Source: Paractinoplanes polyasparticus (GTDB lineage Bacteria > Actinomycetota > Actinomycetes > Mycobacteriales > Micromonosporaceae). Taken from it: a DNA stretch of 64,000 nucleotides. Both the position numbers and the translations under genes were made by a program. Under the pieces are notes generated by a model. The model was not told the origin of the DNA, did not search any database, and saw only the letters and a program-made list of their open reading frames with translations. The DNA lies in contig NZ_JAHWFK010000023.1 in assembly GCF_019710575.1 (NCBI RefSeq), forward strand, positions 153,032 through 217,031. Direction: 5' to 3'. Of this stretch, positions 7,580-16,966 are shown piece by piece. Numbering within the stretch: position 1 is the stretch's first letter; each line of letters starts with the position of its first letter.

Positions 7580-8593
7580 CTAACGGTAGGGCGGGAAGGT
7601 GCCGGACTCGCCGGTGTCGCGGCCGGCGGCGGAGACCAGGTCCTCGTACGCCATCCGGTCGCTCACCACGCGCCAGGTGTGGAACGGATGCCGCCGCGGC
7701 GAGAAGCCGGCTTTGTACGAGAACAGCGAGTCCTGCTCGCCGCCCTTGCCCCCGCCGAGGTGGAAGACGGTGTCGCCGCGCGTCTTGCACCAGCGCCGCA
7801 CCTCGTCGTACAGCAACTCGTCGGCGTACCGCTTGGGCGCCCGCCGGGTCGACGAGACGTAGCCGGTGGCGATGCCGTGGTGCTCGAAGAACGTGTTGCC
7901 CCCGACCACTTCGCCGTCCTCGAGCGCGACGGCCAGGTGCATCCGGTCGCCCATCGCGTCGTGCACGGCGGCCAGGTGCTCGCGGCTGAAGAAGTAGTAG
8001 TCGGAGGCGCCGACCCGCCGCATGTTGTCGTGGTAGACCGCGACCCACTCGTCGAGCCGGCCCCAGTCGTCGAAGACGACCTCGGTGCCGGCCCGCCGCG
8101 CCCGGTTGATGTGGTTGCGGTGGTCGCTGCGGGTCTGTTTCCACATCTCGTCGAGGCTGACTGTCAGGTCCATCGAGACGGTCTCGCCGTGGTGCACCAA
8201 CGTGCCGAAGCGGGCGAGCAGCGGCAGCGGCGCGGGCAGCAACGGGTGCATGCGGACGAAGGCGGTGACGATGCCCTCGTCGCGCAGCGTCTCGAGCATG
8301 GCCGCGCAGGCCCGCTCCCAGAAGTCGCGGTCGCCGGGCATCGCGTCGCTGATCGGGCCCGGATATCCGTACGGGGAAAGCGCATCCCGCAGACCCGTGC
8401 CGGGGATCTCGCGCAGAATGAGGGGCAGCAGCAGGTGACGGCTGCCGTCGGAATACCAGAACGCGGCCGGGGTGCCGGAGCACAGCGCCGCGTCCAGCGT
8501 CACGTAATCGGGCAGGTGGTAGGTGTCGTGCCGGGCGCGGTGCAGGGCCTCCTTCCATTCCCGGGCCGCCGGTCCCACGAGCGCTGCGGTCAT
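7580..8593 (-). CDS. FemAB/BioF2-type GNAT acyltransferase, copy 1
   Basis: About 337 residues, FemAB-like superfamily. Recognisable segments: RHDTYHLPDYVTLDA and LSPYGYPGPIS in the N-terminal GNAT lobe, KQTRSDHRNHINRARRAGTE in the linker, and EDGEVVGGNTFFEHHGIATGY plus GDTVFHLGGGKGGEQDSLFSYKAGF in the second lobe. Such proteins use aminoacyl-tRNA or acyl-CoA donors in the cytoplasm to decorate lipid-linked or envelope acceptors. The ATG overlaps the stop of the upstream lipoprotein gene (ATGA). Its paralogue at 5334-6338 lies just past the flavin monooxygenase, suggesting a tandem duplication around that gene or two-step decoration. Confidence 0.85.
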   Translation of the reverse strand: MTAALVGPAAREWKEALHRARHDTYHLPDYVTLDAALCSGTPAAFWYSDGSRHLLLPLILREIPGTGLRDALSPYGYPGPISDAMPGDRDFWERACAAMLETLRDEGIVTAFVRMHPLLPAPLPLLARFGTLVHHGETVSMDLTVSLDEMWKQTRSDHRNHINRARRAGTEVVFDDWGRLDEWVAVYHDNMRRVGASDYYFFSREHLAAVHDAMGDRMHLAVALEDGEVVGGNTFFEHHGIATGYVSSTRRAPKRYADELLYDEVRRWCKTRGDTVFHLGGGKGGEQDSLFSYKAGFSPRRHPFHTWRVVSDRMAYEDLVSAAGRDTGESGTFPPYR

Positions 8594-9717
8594 TTCCTGG
8601 CTCCTAACAAACGGGCGTTGAGCGCCATGTTGGCGGCGAACTGGTCGTTGACGACGCGGTGGCTCTCCAGCCGCTGCTGGACGCCGGGGTCGGAGCGGCC
8701 GAGCTTCACGAAGCCGTCCGCGAACCACCCGTTGTCGGTGCCGCTGCCGTCCACATAGGCCTTGTAGGTGGTGCCCCCGGGCCACACGACCCGGAGCAGC
8801 AGGCGCGAGAACGCCGCCAGATCGGCCTCGGTCCAGGTGGTGCCGCGGTCGCGGGCCTCCACCACGTACGCCATGACCCCGTTGCCATGGCTGATGTCCT
8901 GGCCCGGCCGTTGCGCCGAGCCCCACACGTCGCTCCAGAAGTACGCGGTCGGCTCGACCGGGTTGCGGCGCATCTGTTGCCGGAGCCCGCCGTTGTACCC
9001 GGGCACGTGCTGGTCGACGTCGGCCACCACGGTCAGGTAGCGCTGCTTGCGGCCGGCGTCGGTGGTGACGCGCGACAGATTGAGCGCGATGAGCGCCCAG
9101 TGCGACGTCATGTGGGTGCGTTCCCGATAGATCGTGTCCTCGGGCCCGCGCGAGTGCCATTTCTCGAAGATGTGCTTCTCGGCGAACGAGAGCAGCCGGT
9201 CGTAGCGGGATCGGTAGGCCGGGTCGCCGAAGACTGCCGGGTTCTCCCGCATGGCCACGAGCAGAGCCGTTCCGTACCGCCAGAAGTAGCTTTCGTAGAG
9301 CGGCACCTCGGTGCCGTCCTCCCGGGCCGACGTCCATCCCAGATAGCCGCCGCGCATCGTGCTCGCGGTGGCGGTCACGTTCTCGACGAGCTGCAGCGAG
9401 CGGTCGAGGTAACGGCGTTCGCCGGTGGCCCGGAACATCGCCACGGCGGCGTCAACCGTGTACGAGACCCCGTAGTGGTCCCAGCTGTCGGCCGACCGGC
9501 TCAGCGGCAGCCCGACCTCGACCGTGTAGTCCCAAGCCCGTAGATACACGCCCGCCCAGTAGCTGACCGGCTTGAGCGCGGCCGACGTCACCGCCGCCTC
9601 CGGCGAGGCCGGCAACGGGCTGAGGGCCGCGGTGGTGTCTTCCTCGGGCGTGGTGCAGGCGGCAACCGATCCGGCTGCCGCCAACAGCAGCGCCCGTCGC
9701 GAAGCGCGTGCGGTCAT
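8590..9717 (-). CDS. Predicted lipoprotein in polysaccharide operon, possible alpha/alpha-toroid glycan-active enzyme
   Basis: A 375-residue protein beginning MTARASRRALLLAAAGSVAAC, a signal peptide with twin arginines and a lipobox (VAAC), so it should be anchored outside the cytoplasmic membrane. The mature region is rich in aromatic-containing helices (SWDHYGVSYTVDAAVAMFRATGERRYLD, YESYFWRYGTALLVAMREN, THMTSHWALIALNLSR), reminiscent of (alpha/alpha)6 polysaccharide lyases, epimerases or GH76/GH88-like enzymes. I cannot place it in a named family. It overlaps neighbours by ATGA on both sides, between Wzy and FemAB-like copy 1, so it likely trims, lyses or epimerises the exported polymer. 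Confidence 0.7.
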   Translation of the reverse strand: MTARASRRALLLAAAGSVAACTTPEEDTTAALSPLPASPEAAVTSAALKPVSYWAGVYLRAWDYTVEVGLPLSRSADSWDHYGVSYTVDAAVAMFRATGERRYLDRSLQLVENVTATASTMRGGYLGWTSAREDGTEVPLYESYFWRYGTALLVAMRENPAVFGDPAYRSRYDRLLSFAEKHIFEKWHSRGPEDTIYRERTHMTSHWALIALNLSRVTTDAGRKQRYLTVVADVDQHVPGYNGGLRQQMRRNPVEPTAYFWSDVWGSAQRPGQDISHGNGVMAYVVEARDRGTTWTEADLAAFSRLLLRVVWPGGTTYKAYVDGSGTDNGWFADGFVKLGRSDPGVQQRLESHRVVNDQFAANMALNARLLGARK

Positions 9718-10916
9718 GCCGGGACCTCCTCGAGTACGCGGGCCGGCACCGTGGCCGCGGCCGCGGCCATCGCACCGAAGATCCAGGCTAGGCGTGAGTC
9801 GTAGTAGTCGCCGGAGAACAGGCTGCTCAGCCCCACGAAGACGGCGGCCGCCACGGCCAGTCCGGTCAGCTGGGGGCGGTGCCCGCCGCCATGTACGGTC
9901 GCCGTCCACAGCAGCACGGCCGCGGTGAGCAGCCCGATGCCGATCAGGCCACCCTCGGCCGCCACCCCGAGCACGTAGTTGTGCGGGTACTCGACGAACT
10001 GGTTGACGCCGATCAGCCCGTAGAAGCCGTCGAGCCCGGCGCCCGCGAGGGGGTGGTCGACCGCGAGCTGCCACGCCGCGGCCCAGATGTCCGTCCGGTC
10101 GGAGAGGTACCGGTCCTGCACGGTCTGCTCGACGAAGCGTTCCTGGAACAGGTTGGTGAACGCGGGCGGCGCGAACGCCCAGATCGTGATCACCGCGAGG
10201 GTGACGAAGCCGAGGGCGCCGGCGACGGCTCCGGGATGCAGCTTGCGCCGGATCTTGACGAGCGCGAACGCTCCCACGGCCGCCCCCGCGAGCAGGCCGG
10301 CCCGCGAACCGGAGAGCACGGCGGCCAGGCCGAACAGCGGGGTGGCCAGCAGCGGCAGCAGGCGGCGGGTGAACAGGGCCAGCGCCACCGCGCTGATGAT
10401 GCCGAGAATCTCGATGCGGACGAAGACGTTGGGGCCACCGCCGAACGCCGAGTAGCGGCCCTGGTCGCCCGGGCCGTTGATGAAGAGGGCGGCCAGCGCG
10501 AAGATGATCGCGGCCACGTAGAAGAGCAGGAACGCCGTGCGCACGACCGCGTCGGGATCGCCCACGGCGTACAGATAGAAGGCGACGACGAGCGCGCCCA
10601 GCAGCACGAGGTCGAGCGTCTGCGGCCCGACCCGCGAGGCCGCCGGCGCCCACAGGCCCGAGGCGATCTGGAACAGGAAGAACAGCATCGTGGCGACGAG
10701 CCAGCCTTCCCTCCTCTCGCCGAAGGAACAGCGGGGCCGCCGGGCGATGTCCACCACCAGCACCGCCAGCGCGACGAGCAGGCCCACCACGCGCAGGTCG
10801 ACCCAGGCCAGATCGGTCCAGCCGGCCCGGTCGAGCGTGTACCGCCCGCCGATCGCCACCAGGACCAGGATCAGCCCGGGCGCCAGGAAGACCCGCGGAG
10901 TGCGCAGCCAGGTCAT
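9714..10916 (-). CDS. O-antigen ligase/polymerase family membrane protein (Wzy-like)
   Basis: A 400-residue polytopic membrane protein with about 10-12 hydrophobic helices. The large loop before the final helices carries RYLSDRTDIWAAAWQLAVDHPLAGAGLDGFYG and FVEYPHNYVLGVAAEGG, the arginine- and histidine-containing signature of the O-antigen ligase/Wzy superfamily. It should polymerise lipid-linked repeat units on the outer face of the membrane. It lies directly downstream of the Wzx flippase with an ATGA overlap, the expected pairing. Confidence 0.9.
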   Translation of the reverse strand: MTWLRTPRVFLAPGLILVLVAIGGRYTLDRAGWTDLAWVDLRVVGLLVALAVLVVDIARRPRCSFGERREGWLVATMLFFLFQIASGLWAPAASRVGPQTLDLVLLGALVVAFYLYAVGDPDAVVRTAFLLFYVAAIIFALAALFINGPGDQGRYSAFGGGPNVFVRIEILGIISAVALALFTRRLLPLLATPLFGLAAVLSGSRAGLLAGAAVGAFALVKIRRKLHPGAVAGALGFVTLAVITIWAFAPPAFTNLFQERFVEQTVQDRYLSDRTDIWAAAWQLAVDHPLAGAGLDGFYGLIGVNQFVEYPHNYVLGVAAEGGLIGIGLLTAAVLLWTATVHGGGHRPQLTGLAVAAAVFVGLSSLFSGDYYDSRLAWIFGAMAAAAATVPARVLEEVPA

Positions 10917-12199
10917 CCGCGGTCACCTGTCACGCGGTTGGCGATGAGCGCGAAGAGCAGGCACGAGCCGTAGCCGATGAGCGATCCGTAGGCGGCGCCG
11001 AGGATGCCGAACGGCGGGATGAGCGAGACGTACCCGGCGAAGCTGACCACGAAGCCGGTGATCTCGGCCGCCGAGACGTGGCTGCCGCGGCCCTTGGCGA
11101 TCAGCAGGCCGAGCACGACGCGCGAGACGGCGTAGAGGCCGGCCGCGGCGACCAGCGGCACGACGACCGCCTTGGCCGAGGCGTAGTCGGCGCCGAAGAC
11201 CGGCACGATGAGCAGATACAGCAGTCCCGCGGCGATCGGCGCCACGACCAGGCAGTAGAGGCTGACCGCGAGCAGGATCGGGCGGGTCGCCAGGCCACCG
11301 TTCTGATGCGCCTGGCGCCACTTGCCGAGCCGTGAGTCGGCGTAGGCCCGGATCGGCCACGCCAGCAACTCGGTCATGGTGGCCACAGCGGCGTACAGGC
11401 CGAGCGCCGAGGTGGAGGCGAGCGCCGGCAACGCCAGGCGGTCGGTGCGCAGCATCGCCATGTTCGAGATGGCCGCGGGGAACAGGGCCAGACCTTCCCG
11501 GCGTACGAGGCGGTTGCGGTCGGGCAGGCCGGGCCCCGCCGGAGCCGGGCGACGTAGCCACACGACGATGTAGGCCGCAGTGGGGAGCAGACCGGCTACG
11601 AGGTAGGCGACGATCCACAGCGCCGGGGTCGTGGTGTCGACCACGTACAGCACGACCAGCAGGCCGAGCAGCAGCAGCGCCTCGGCGACCCGGGCGATCA
11701 GGAAGTCACCGACCCGCCCGGCCGCGATCGCGATCGACCGCGTGGCCAGCCCGGCCACCTCGACCAGCGTGTAGAGCGTGATCAGCCCGATGACCAGCAG
11801 CCCCGGGTTGTACCGGCCGGGCGCGAAGACCTCGTAGCCGGCGGCCAGGGCGACGCCCGCCGCGCAGGGAACGATCAGGAGCTTCGCGTACGCCTTGACG
11901 GCCGCGGCCGGCCTGATCCCGTGGTAACCGGCCACGAAGCTGCGTTCCGTGCCCAGCAGCATGAACTGGGTGGACAGATAGACCACCTGAAGCATGAGCG
12001 CCACCTCGCCGCGATGCGCGGGAGCGAGGGCCCGGACCATCAGGATGTTGACCACGAAGGCCACGCCACCGGTCAGCAGCTGAGAGGCGAACAGCTGCAC
12101 GTACGACTCCCGCAGCTGCCCGCCTATCCAGGCTACCGGGCCGGTGCGCCGCTCGGCGACGGCCGCGACGGCCGGGCGCTCCGCCTGGAGCTCACTCAT
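10913..12199 (-). CDS. Polysaccharide flippase (Wzx-like, MOP superfamily)
   Basis: A 428-residue integral membrane protein with about 12-14 hydrophobic helices. Its opening SYVQLFASQLLTGGVAFVVNILMVRALAPAHRGEVALMLQVVYL is characteristic of polysaccharide exporters of the MOP family, which flip undecaprenyl-linked glycans. The ATG at 12199 gives a natural N terminus (MSELQAERPAV); a longer Arg-rich extension is possible upstream but unlikely. It overlaps the end of the Wzz-like gene by 8 nt and the Wzy gene by 4 nt. Confidence 0.9.
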   Translation of the reverse strand: MSELQAERPAVAAVAERRTGPVAWIGGQLRESYVQLFASQLLTGGVAFVVNILMVRALAPAHRGEVALMLQVVYLSTQFMLLGTERSFVAGYHGIRPAAAVKAYAKLLIVPCAAGVALAAGYEVFAPGRYNPGLLVIGLITLYTLVEVAGLATRSIAIAAGRVGDFLIARVAEALLLLGLLVVLYVVDTTTPALWIVAYLVAGLLPTAAYIVVWLRRPAPAGPGLPDRNRLVRREGLALFPAAISNMAMLRTDRLALPALASTSALGLYAAVATMTELLAWPIRAYADSRLGKWRQAHQNGGLATRPILLAVSLYCLVVAPIAAGLLYLLIVPVFGADYASAKAVVVPLVAAAGLYAVSRVVLGLLIAKGRGSHVSAAEITGFVVSFAGYVSLIPPFGILGAAYGSLIGYGSCLLFALIANRVTGDRG

Positions 12200-13892
12200 C
12201 CTCGCCCTGCTTCTCGAGCTTCTCGGTCGCGTCCTCGTCCTTCTCGGCGGCGCGTGCCTGGCCGTTCTCCGTGGTGCGTGCCTGGCCGTTTTCCGCGGCG
12301 CGCGTCCGGCCACTCTCCCCGGCAGGCGTCCAGCCGTTCATGACGTCGTTGCCGTTGACCGGCTTGATCCGCTGGGTGGTGATGCCGTCCACGGGGGTGA
12401 AGGCGATCTTCTGCGTGGTGGCGCCGTCGTCCGCTTCCCGTGGCTGGAAATCGTTCGCCACGGGTTTCCGCTGTTTCACGATGGCCCGGCCGCTGACCGG
12501 GTTGGCCGGGGACGGCGGCGCCTCGTCCGGCTGCTCACGCCGGCCCAGCAGGGTGGTGACCAGGCTGTCGTTGTCGAGCGGGGCGGGCCGCTGCGGCTGC
12601 GGCGGGGCCGGCTCGTCGGGCAGACGGCGGGGCAGGGCGTTGAGGACGGCCGCGACCAGCTGGGTGCCGATCCGTCCGAGCAGGTCGATCGAGCGCTGCA
12701 CGTCCGCTGTGCGTGTCCGGTTGGCCCGCACCACCAGCAGCGCGCCGTCGGTCACCTTGCCCAGCACGGCGGCGTCGGCCACGCCGTGCAGCGGCGGCGC
12801 GTCGACCAGCACGACGTCGAAGCGGGCGGTCAGCTCGCGGATGGTCGAGGCCAGTGTGGGGGAGGCCAGCACCTGCCCCGGGTCGAGCCGCTTCTCACCC
12901 GGCGGCAACACGGTCAGGCGCCCGTCCAGCGGGTCGCGCAGCACGTCGTTCACCCGGGCCCGCCCGGTCAGCACGTCGGCCAGCCCGGGCCCGTTGTCCA
13001 TGGCCAGATAGCGGCCCACTCCCGGCGAGCGCAGATTGGCGTCGACCAGCAGTACCCGGGCCCCGGTCTCGGCGATCGCGATGGCCAGCCCGCAGGCGAC
13101 GGCGGTCGTGCCCTCCTTGGGGTTGGCCGCGGTCAGCATCAGCGCCGTGCCGCGCGAGCCGTCCCGGGCCGGTGTCTCGGGCAGCAGGCTGCGCACCCGG
13201 CGGAACGCCTCGGCCAGCGCCGAATCGGCCTGACCCGACCGCGCCCAGCGCCCGTTGAGCGAGATGACCCCGACCGTGCCGATGCCGAGGCGCCGCAGGT
13301 CGTCCTCCTCGCCGATCGTCTTGCCGGTCGCCTCCCGCACCGCGACTGCGACGGCGCCCACGAGCAGCCCGAGCACGGCCGAGAAGCCCACGTCGCGGAC
13401 GAGGGTGCCCGGTTCCTGGGTCGTCACCGCCTCCTGAGCGACGGTGATCTGCGGCGGCGGCCCGTCGTCCGTGGCGACCGGCGGATCGAGCTTCTTGGCC
13501 AGGGCGACCAGCGCCGACGTGGCGCTGGTGACCATCGTCCGGCTCTTGTCGGCCGAAGCGTCCTTGGCCGTGACCACCAGCAGGTCGGTTCCCGCCTGCA
13601 CTTCCGCCGACAGGCTCTTCCGCACCTGCTCGGCGGTGGCCGGCTCACCCAGCTTGGTCGCCACGTTCTGTGCCACCCGGGGGCCGGTGAGCAGCGCGAT
13701 GTACGAGTTGAGGCGGCTCGCCTTCGCGTCCGGGTCGCCCGCTCCGGTGGTGACGAACAGGATCATCGAGGACCGGTACGCCGGCTCCTGGGTCAGCGCC
13801 AGTCCGGTCGCCCCGCATACGGCCACCAGCACCGGCACGACGATCCACAGCCATCGGCGCCGGCACGCCCGAACGTATTCGCGCAGTTCCAC
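12192..13892 (-). CDS. Wzz / BY-kinase-like chain-length regulator with degenerate Walker A
   Basis: A 566-residue fusion. Wzz part: two membrane segments (about 14-33 and 168-185) bracketing an extracytoplasmic loop. Cytoplasmic part: a P-loop domain with Walker A' VLLVDANLRSP (280-290) and Walker B FDVVLVDAPP (358-367). Walker A reads NPKEGTTA (257-264) where BY-kinases have PGEGKST, so the invariant lysine is replaced by Thr262. The C-terminal 150 residues are Pro/Glu/Arg-rich with repeats like ENGQAR and contain no tyrosine, so the usual Tyr cluster is missing. GTG 13892 follows AGGAG at good spacing, 2 nt after the glycosyltransferase stop. It probably controls chain length or assembly but may lack kinase activity. 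Confidence 0.85.
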   Translation of the reverse strand: MELREYVRACRRRWLWIVVPVLVAVCGATGLALTQEPAYRSSMILFVTTGAGDPDAKASRLNSYIALLTGPRVAQNVATKLGEPATAEQVRKSLSAEVQAGTDLLVVTAKDASADKSRTMVTSATSALVALAKKLDPPVATDDGPPPQITVAQEAVTTQEPGTLVRDVGFSAVLGLLVGAVAVAVREATGKTIGEEDDLRRLGIGTVGVISLNGRWARSGQADSALAEAFRRVRSLLPETPARDGSRGTALMLTAANPKEGTTAVACGLAIAIAETGARVLLVDANLRSPGVGRYLAMDNGPGLADVLTGRARVNDVLRDPLDGRLTVLPPGEKRLDPGQVLASPTLASTIRELTARFDVVLVDAPPLHGVADAAVLGKVTDGALLVVRANRTRTADVQRSIDLLGRIGTQLVAAVLNALPRRLPDEPAPPQPQRPAPLDNDSLVTTLLGRREQPDEAPPSPANPVSGRAIVKQRKPVANDFQPREADDGATTQKIAFTPVDGITTQRIKPVNGNDVMNGWTPAGESGRTRAAENGQARTTENGQARAAEKDEDATEKLEKQGEDE

Positions 13893-13894
13893 GC

Positions 13895-15574
13895 TCAACT
13901 CCTGCTCTCGGCAGCGGCAACCTGCTCGCTCGTGGCGGCAGCGCTCGTGGCGGCGGCGCGGTTGTCCGTGGTGGCAGCCTGTTTGCTGATGGGAGCGGCG
14001 CTCGTGGCAGCGGATTGTTTGTTCGTGGCGGTAGCCTGTTCGCTCGTGGCGGCGGCGCTCATGGCAGCGGCCCGGTTGTTCGTGGTGGCAGTCTGTTCGC
14101 TCGTGGCGGCGGCGCTCGTGGCAGCGGCCCGGTTGTTCGTGGCGTCGGCCTGTTCGCTCATGGCAGCGGCGCTCATCGCAGCGGATTGTTTGTTCGTGGC
14201 GTCGGCCTGTTCGTTTGTGGCGGCGGTGCTCGTGGCTGCGGCGCGGTTGTTTGTGGCGTCGGCCTGTTCGTTTGTGGCGGCGGTGCTCGTGGCTGCGGCG
14301 CGGTTGTTTGTGGCGGCGGTCTGTTCGTTTGTGGCGGCGGTGCTCGTGGCCGCGGTCCGGTTGTTCGTGGCGGCGGCCCGGTCCAGGACCTCGGCGAAGC
14401 GGTCGAACAACAGGTCGCGCGAGAACTGCTCCACGGCGAGCTTGTGGGCTGCGACGCGGGCCTGGGCCAGCCACGACTCGTCCCGGCAGTGCTTGACGAA
14501 CTGCTCGGCCGCGTCGTCGGTGTCGGTGGGATCGAGGACGAGCCCGGCGCCGGTCTCGTCGATCAGGTCGGCCTGCCAGCCGCCGTAGTTGATGGCGATC
14601 GGCCGGCCGGCCGCGAGGGCGTCGAAGAACTTGTTGGCGGAGTTGTCCCACAGCGCGCGGATCGGCCGCACGAAGCTGGTCGACATGGTCGCGGCGCCCA
14701 GAATCACCGGCAGCTCGGCCTTCGGCACCTTCTCCCACATGCGCACGGTGTCGTCGAGCAGCCCCAACTCGGCCGCGAGCGCCTTCGTCGGCTCCCACTC
14801 CTTGCCGTGCCCCACGATGAGCACCCGGATCTCAGGGTCGAGCTCGCGCATCCGCTGGGCCGCCCGGACCAGATACTCGACGCCGTTGACCGCCCCGAGC
14901 GCTCCGGTGTAGACGATCAATGGCCGTTCGCGCAGCCATTCATGCTTGTTTCTGAACGCTTGGACATCCTCGGGTGCGACGTCGAACATCGCCAGGTCGG
15001 CCGCGTTGGGGATGACCGTCGTCCGGGTCGACGGCCGCCGGGCGACGACACCGGCCGCCATACCGGGGGAGAGGGCGACAACCTCTTTCGCGTTGCGGTA
15101 AGCGAAGTTCGCGAGTGCCCCGGCCACCCCGCGCAGCACGGGGTTGCGCAGCGCGCCCATCTTGATCGGCACCTCGGGCCACAGGTCGCGTACCTCGAAC
15201 ACGAACGGCACCCGGCGCAGTTTCGAAGCGAGCACACCCGGCACGGCGACGGTCAGAGGCGTGCTGGTGGCGAAGACCAGGTCGGCCTTCAGCGAGGCCG
15301 CTTTGGTCGTAGCGACCACCATGAACTGAGCGAACGCGCGGATTCTGCGCGCGTAGGACATCGAGTTGTTGTACGGAACCGAGAACCAGTGCACGCGTAC
15401 GCCGTCGTCCTCGGTCTGCCGCCAACCAGCCCCGCCGGGCGCGCCGGTGATGTCGGTGGTGATGACGTCGACCGTGTGCCCCCGCTCGACGAGGCGCCGG
15501 GCCTGCTCGTACGAGCGGATGCCCCCGGCCATGCCGGGATTGCAGTAGTACTGGTGGATGTAGACGATGTGCAT
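13895..15574 (-). CDS. GT4 glycosyltransferase with 19-residue-repeat C-terminal tail
   Basis: Residues 1-400 form a complete GT-B, GT4-type glycosyltransferase: MHIVYIHQYYCNPGMAGGIRS, VFEVRDLWPEVPI, then the C-lobe IVYTGALGAVNGVEYLVRAA and a nucleotide-binding region ending SANKFFDALAAGRPIAIN. It resembles WbuB-like aminosugar transferases. Residues about 401-559 are a low-complexity tail of eight units of about 19 residues, consensus ATNNRAAATSAAATSEQAD, encoded by a 57-bp minisatellite. The tail lacks hydrophobic residues and is probably disordered. The stop is 2 nt before the GTG of the Wzz-like gene. The tail is not part of the GT4 family and may differ among strains. Confidence 0.88.
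   Translation of the reverse strand: MHIVYIHQYYCNPGMAGGIRSYEQARRLVERGHTVDVITTDITGAPGGAGWRQTEDDGVRVHWFSVPYNNSMSYARRIRAFAQFMVVATTKAASLKADLVFATSTPLTVAVPGVLASKLRRVPFVFEVRDLWPEVPIKMGALRNPVLRGVAGALANFAYRNAKEVVALSPGMAAGVVARRPSTRTTVIPNAADLAMFDVAPEDVQAFRNKHEWLRERPLIVYTGALGAVNGVEYLVRAAQRMRELDPEIRVLIVGHGKEWEPTKALAAELGLLDDTVRMWEKVPKAELPVILGAATMSTSFVRPIRALWDNSANKFFDALAAGRPIAINYGGWQADLIDETGAGLVLDPTDTDDAAEQFVKHCRDESWLAQARVAAHKLAVEQFSRDLLFDRFAEVLDRAAATNNRTAATSTAATNEQTAATNNRAAATSTAATNEQADATNNRAAATSTAATNEQADATNKQSAAMSAAAMSEQADATNNRAAATSAAATSEQTATTNNRAAAMSAAATSEQATATNKQSAATSAAPISKQAATTDNRAAATSAAATSEQVAAAESRS
13898..14374. repeat. 57-bp coding minisatellite (eight copies) in the glycosyltransferase 3' end
   Basis: Eight in-frame units of about 57 bp (19 codons) encode the Ala/Thr/Asn/Ser-rich tail. 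Units differ by substitutions such as NEQ/SEQ/SKQ and NNR/NKQ/DNR, so the array has diverged after expansion but keeps its period and reading frame. Confidence 0.85.
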
Positions 15575-15581
15575 GCCGGCG

Positions 15582-16729
<1,148 letters not shown>

Positions 16730-16733
<4 letters not shown>

Positions 16734-16966
16734 GGACGCCCGTCCTCACTGCTCTTCTTTTCAGTCATGGACGTGGGTCCTTTACCGCTCTTGGTCTCAG
16801 CCATGGAGGGACCGCTCTTGGTCTCAGCCATGGAGGGACCGCTCTTGGTCTCAGCCATGGAGGGACCGCCCTTGGTCTCAGCCATGGAGGGACCGCCCTT
16901 GGTCTCAGCCACGGAGGAACCGGTCTTCGTCTCGGCCAGGAGGGTCAGCCATGGAGGGTCAGTCAT
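16730..16966 (-). CDS. Short repeat-encoded ORF bridging deacetylase and aminotransferase (doubtful gene)
   Basis: A 78-codon frame made largely of the unit SMAETKSGP. It starts within the last codons of the deacetylase gene and its stop overlaps the ATG of the DegT aminotransferase (ATGA), so translation through it would couple the two enzymes. No strong ribosome site precedes it. The unit MAETK resembles the aminotransferase N terminus MTDLTETK, hinting that the array grew from a copy of that start region. It may be a translational bridge rather than a functional protein. Confidence 0.35.
16785..16946. repeat. 27-bp minisatellite, five close copies and one degenerate
   Basis: Units beginning CCGCTCTTGGTCTCAGCC (plus-strand sense) start at 16785, 16812, 16839, 16866 and 16893, with a diverged unit at 16920. 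The first three copies are identical, which indicates recent expansion. The period is a multiple of three and each close copy but one (ACG in the fifth) carries an in-frame ATG on the minus strand. Confidence 0.9.
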
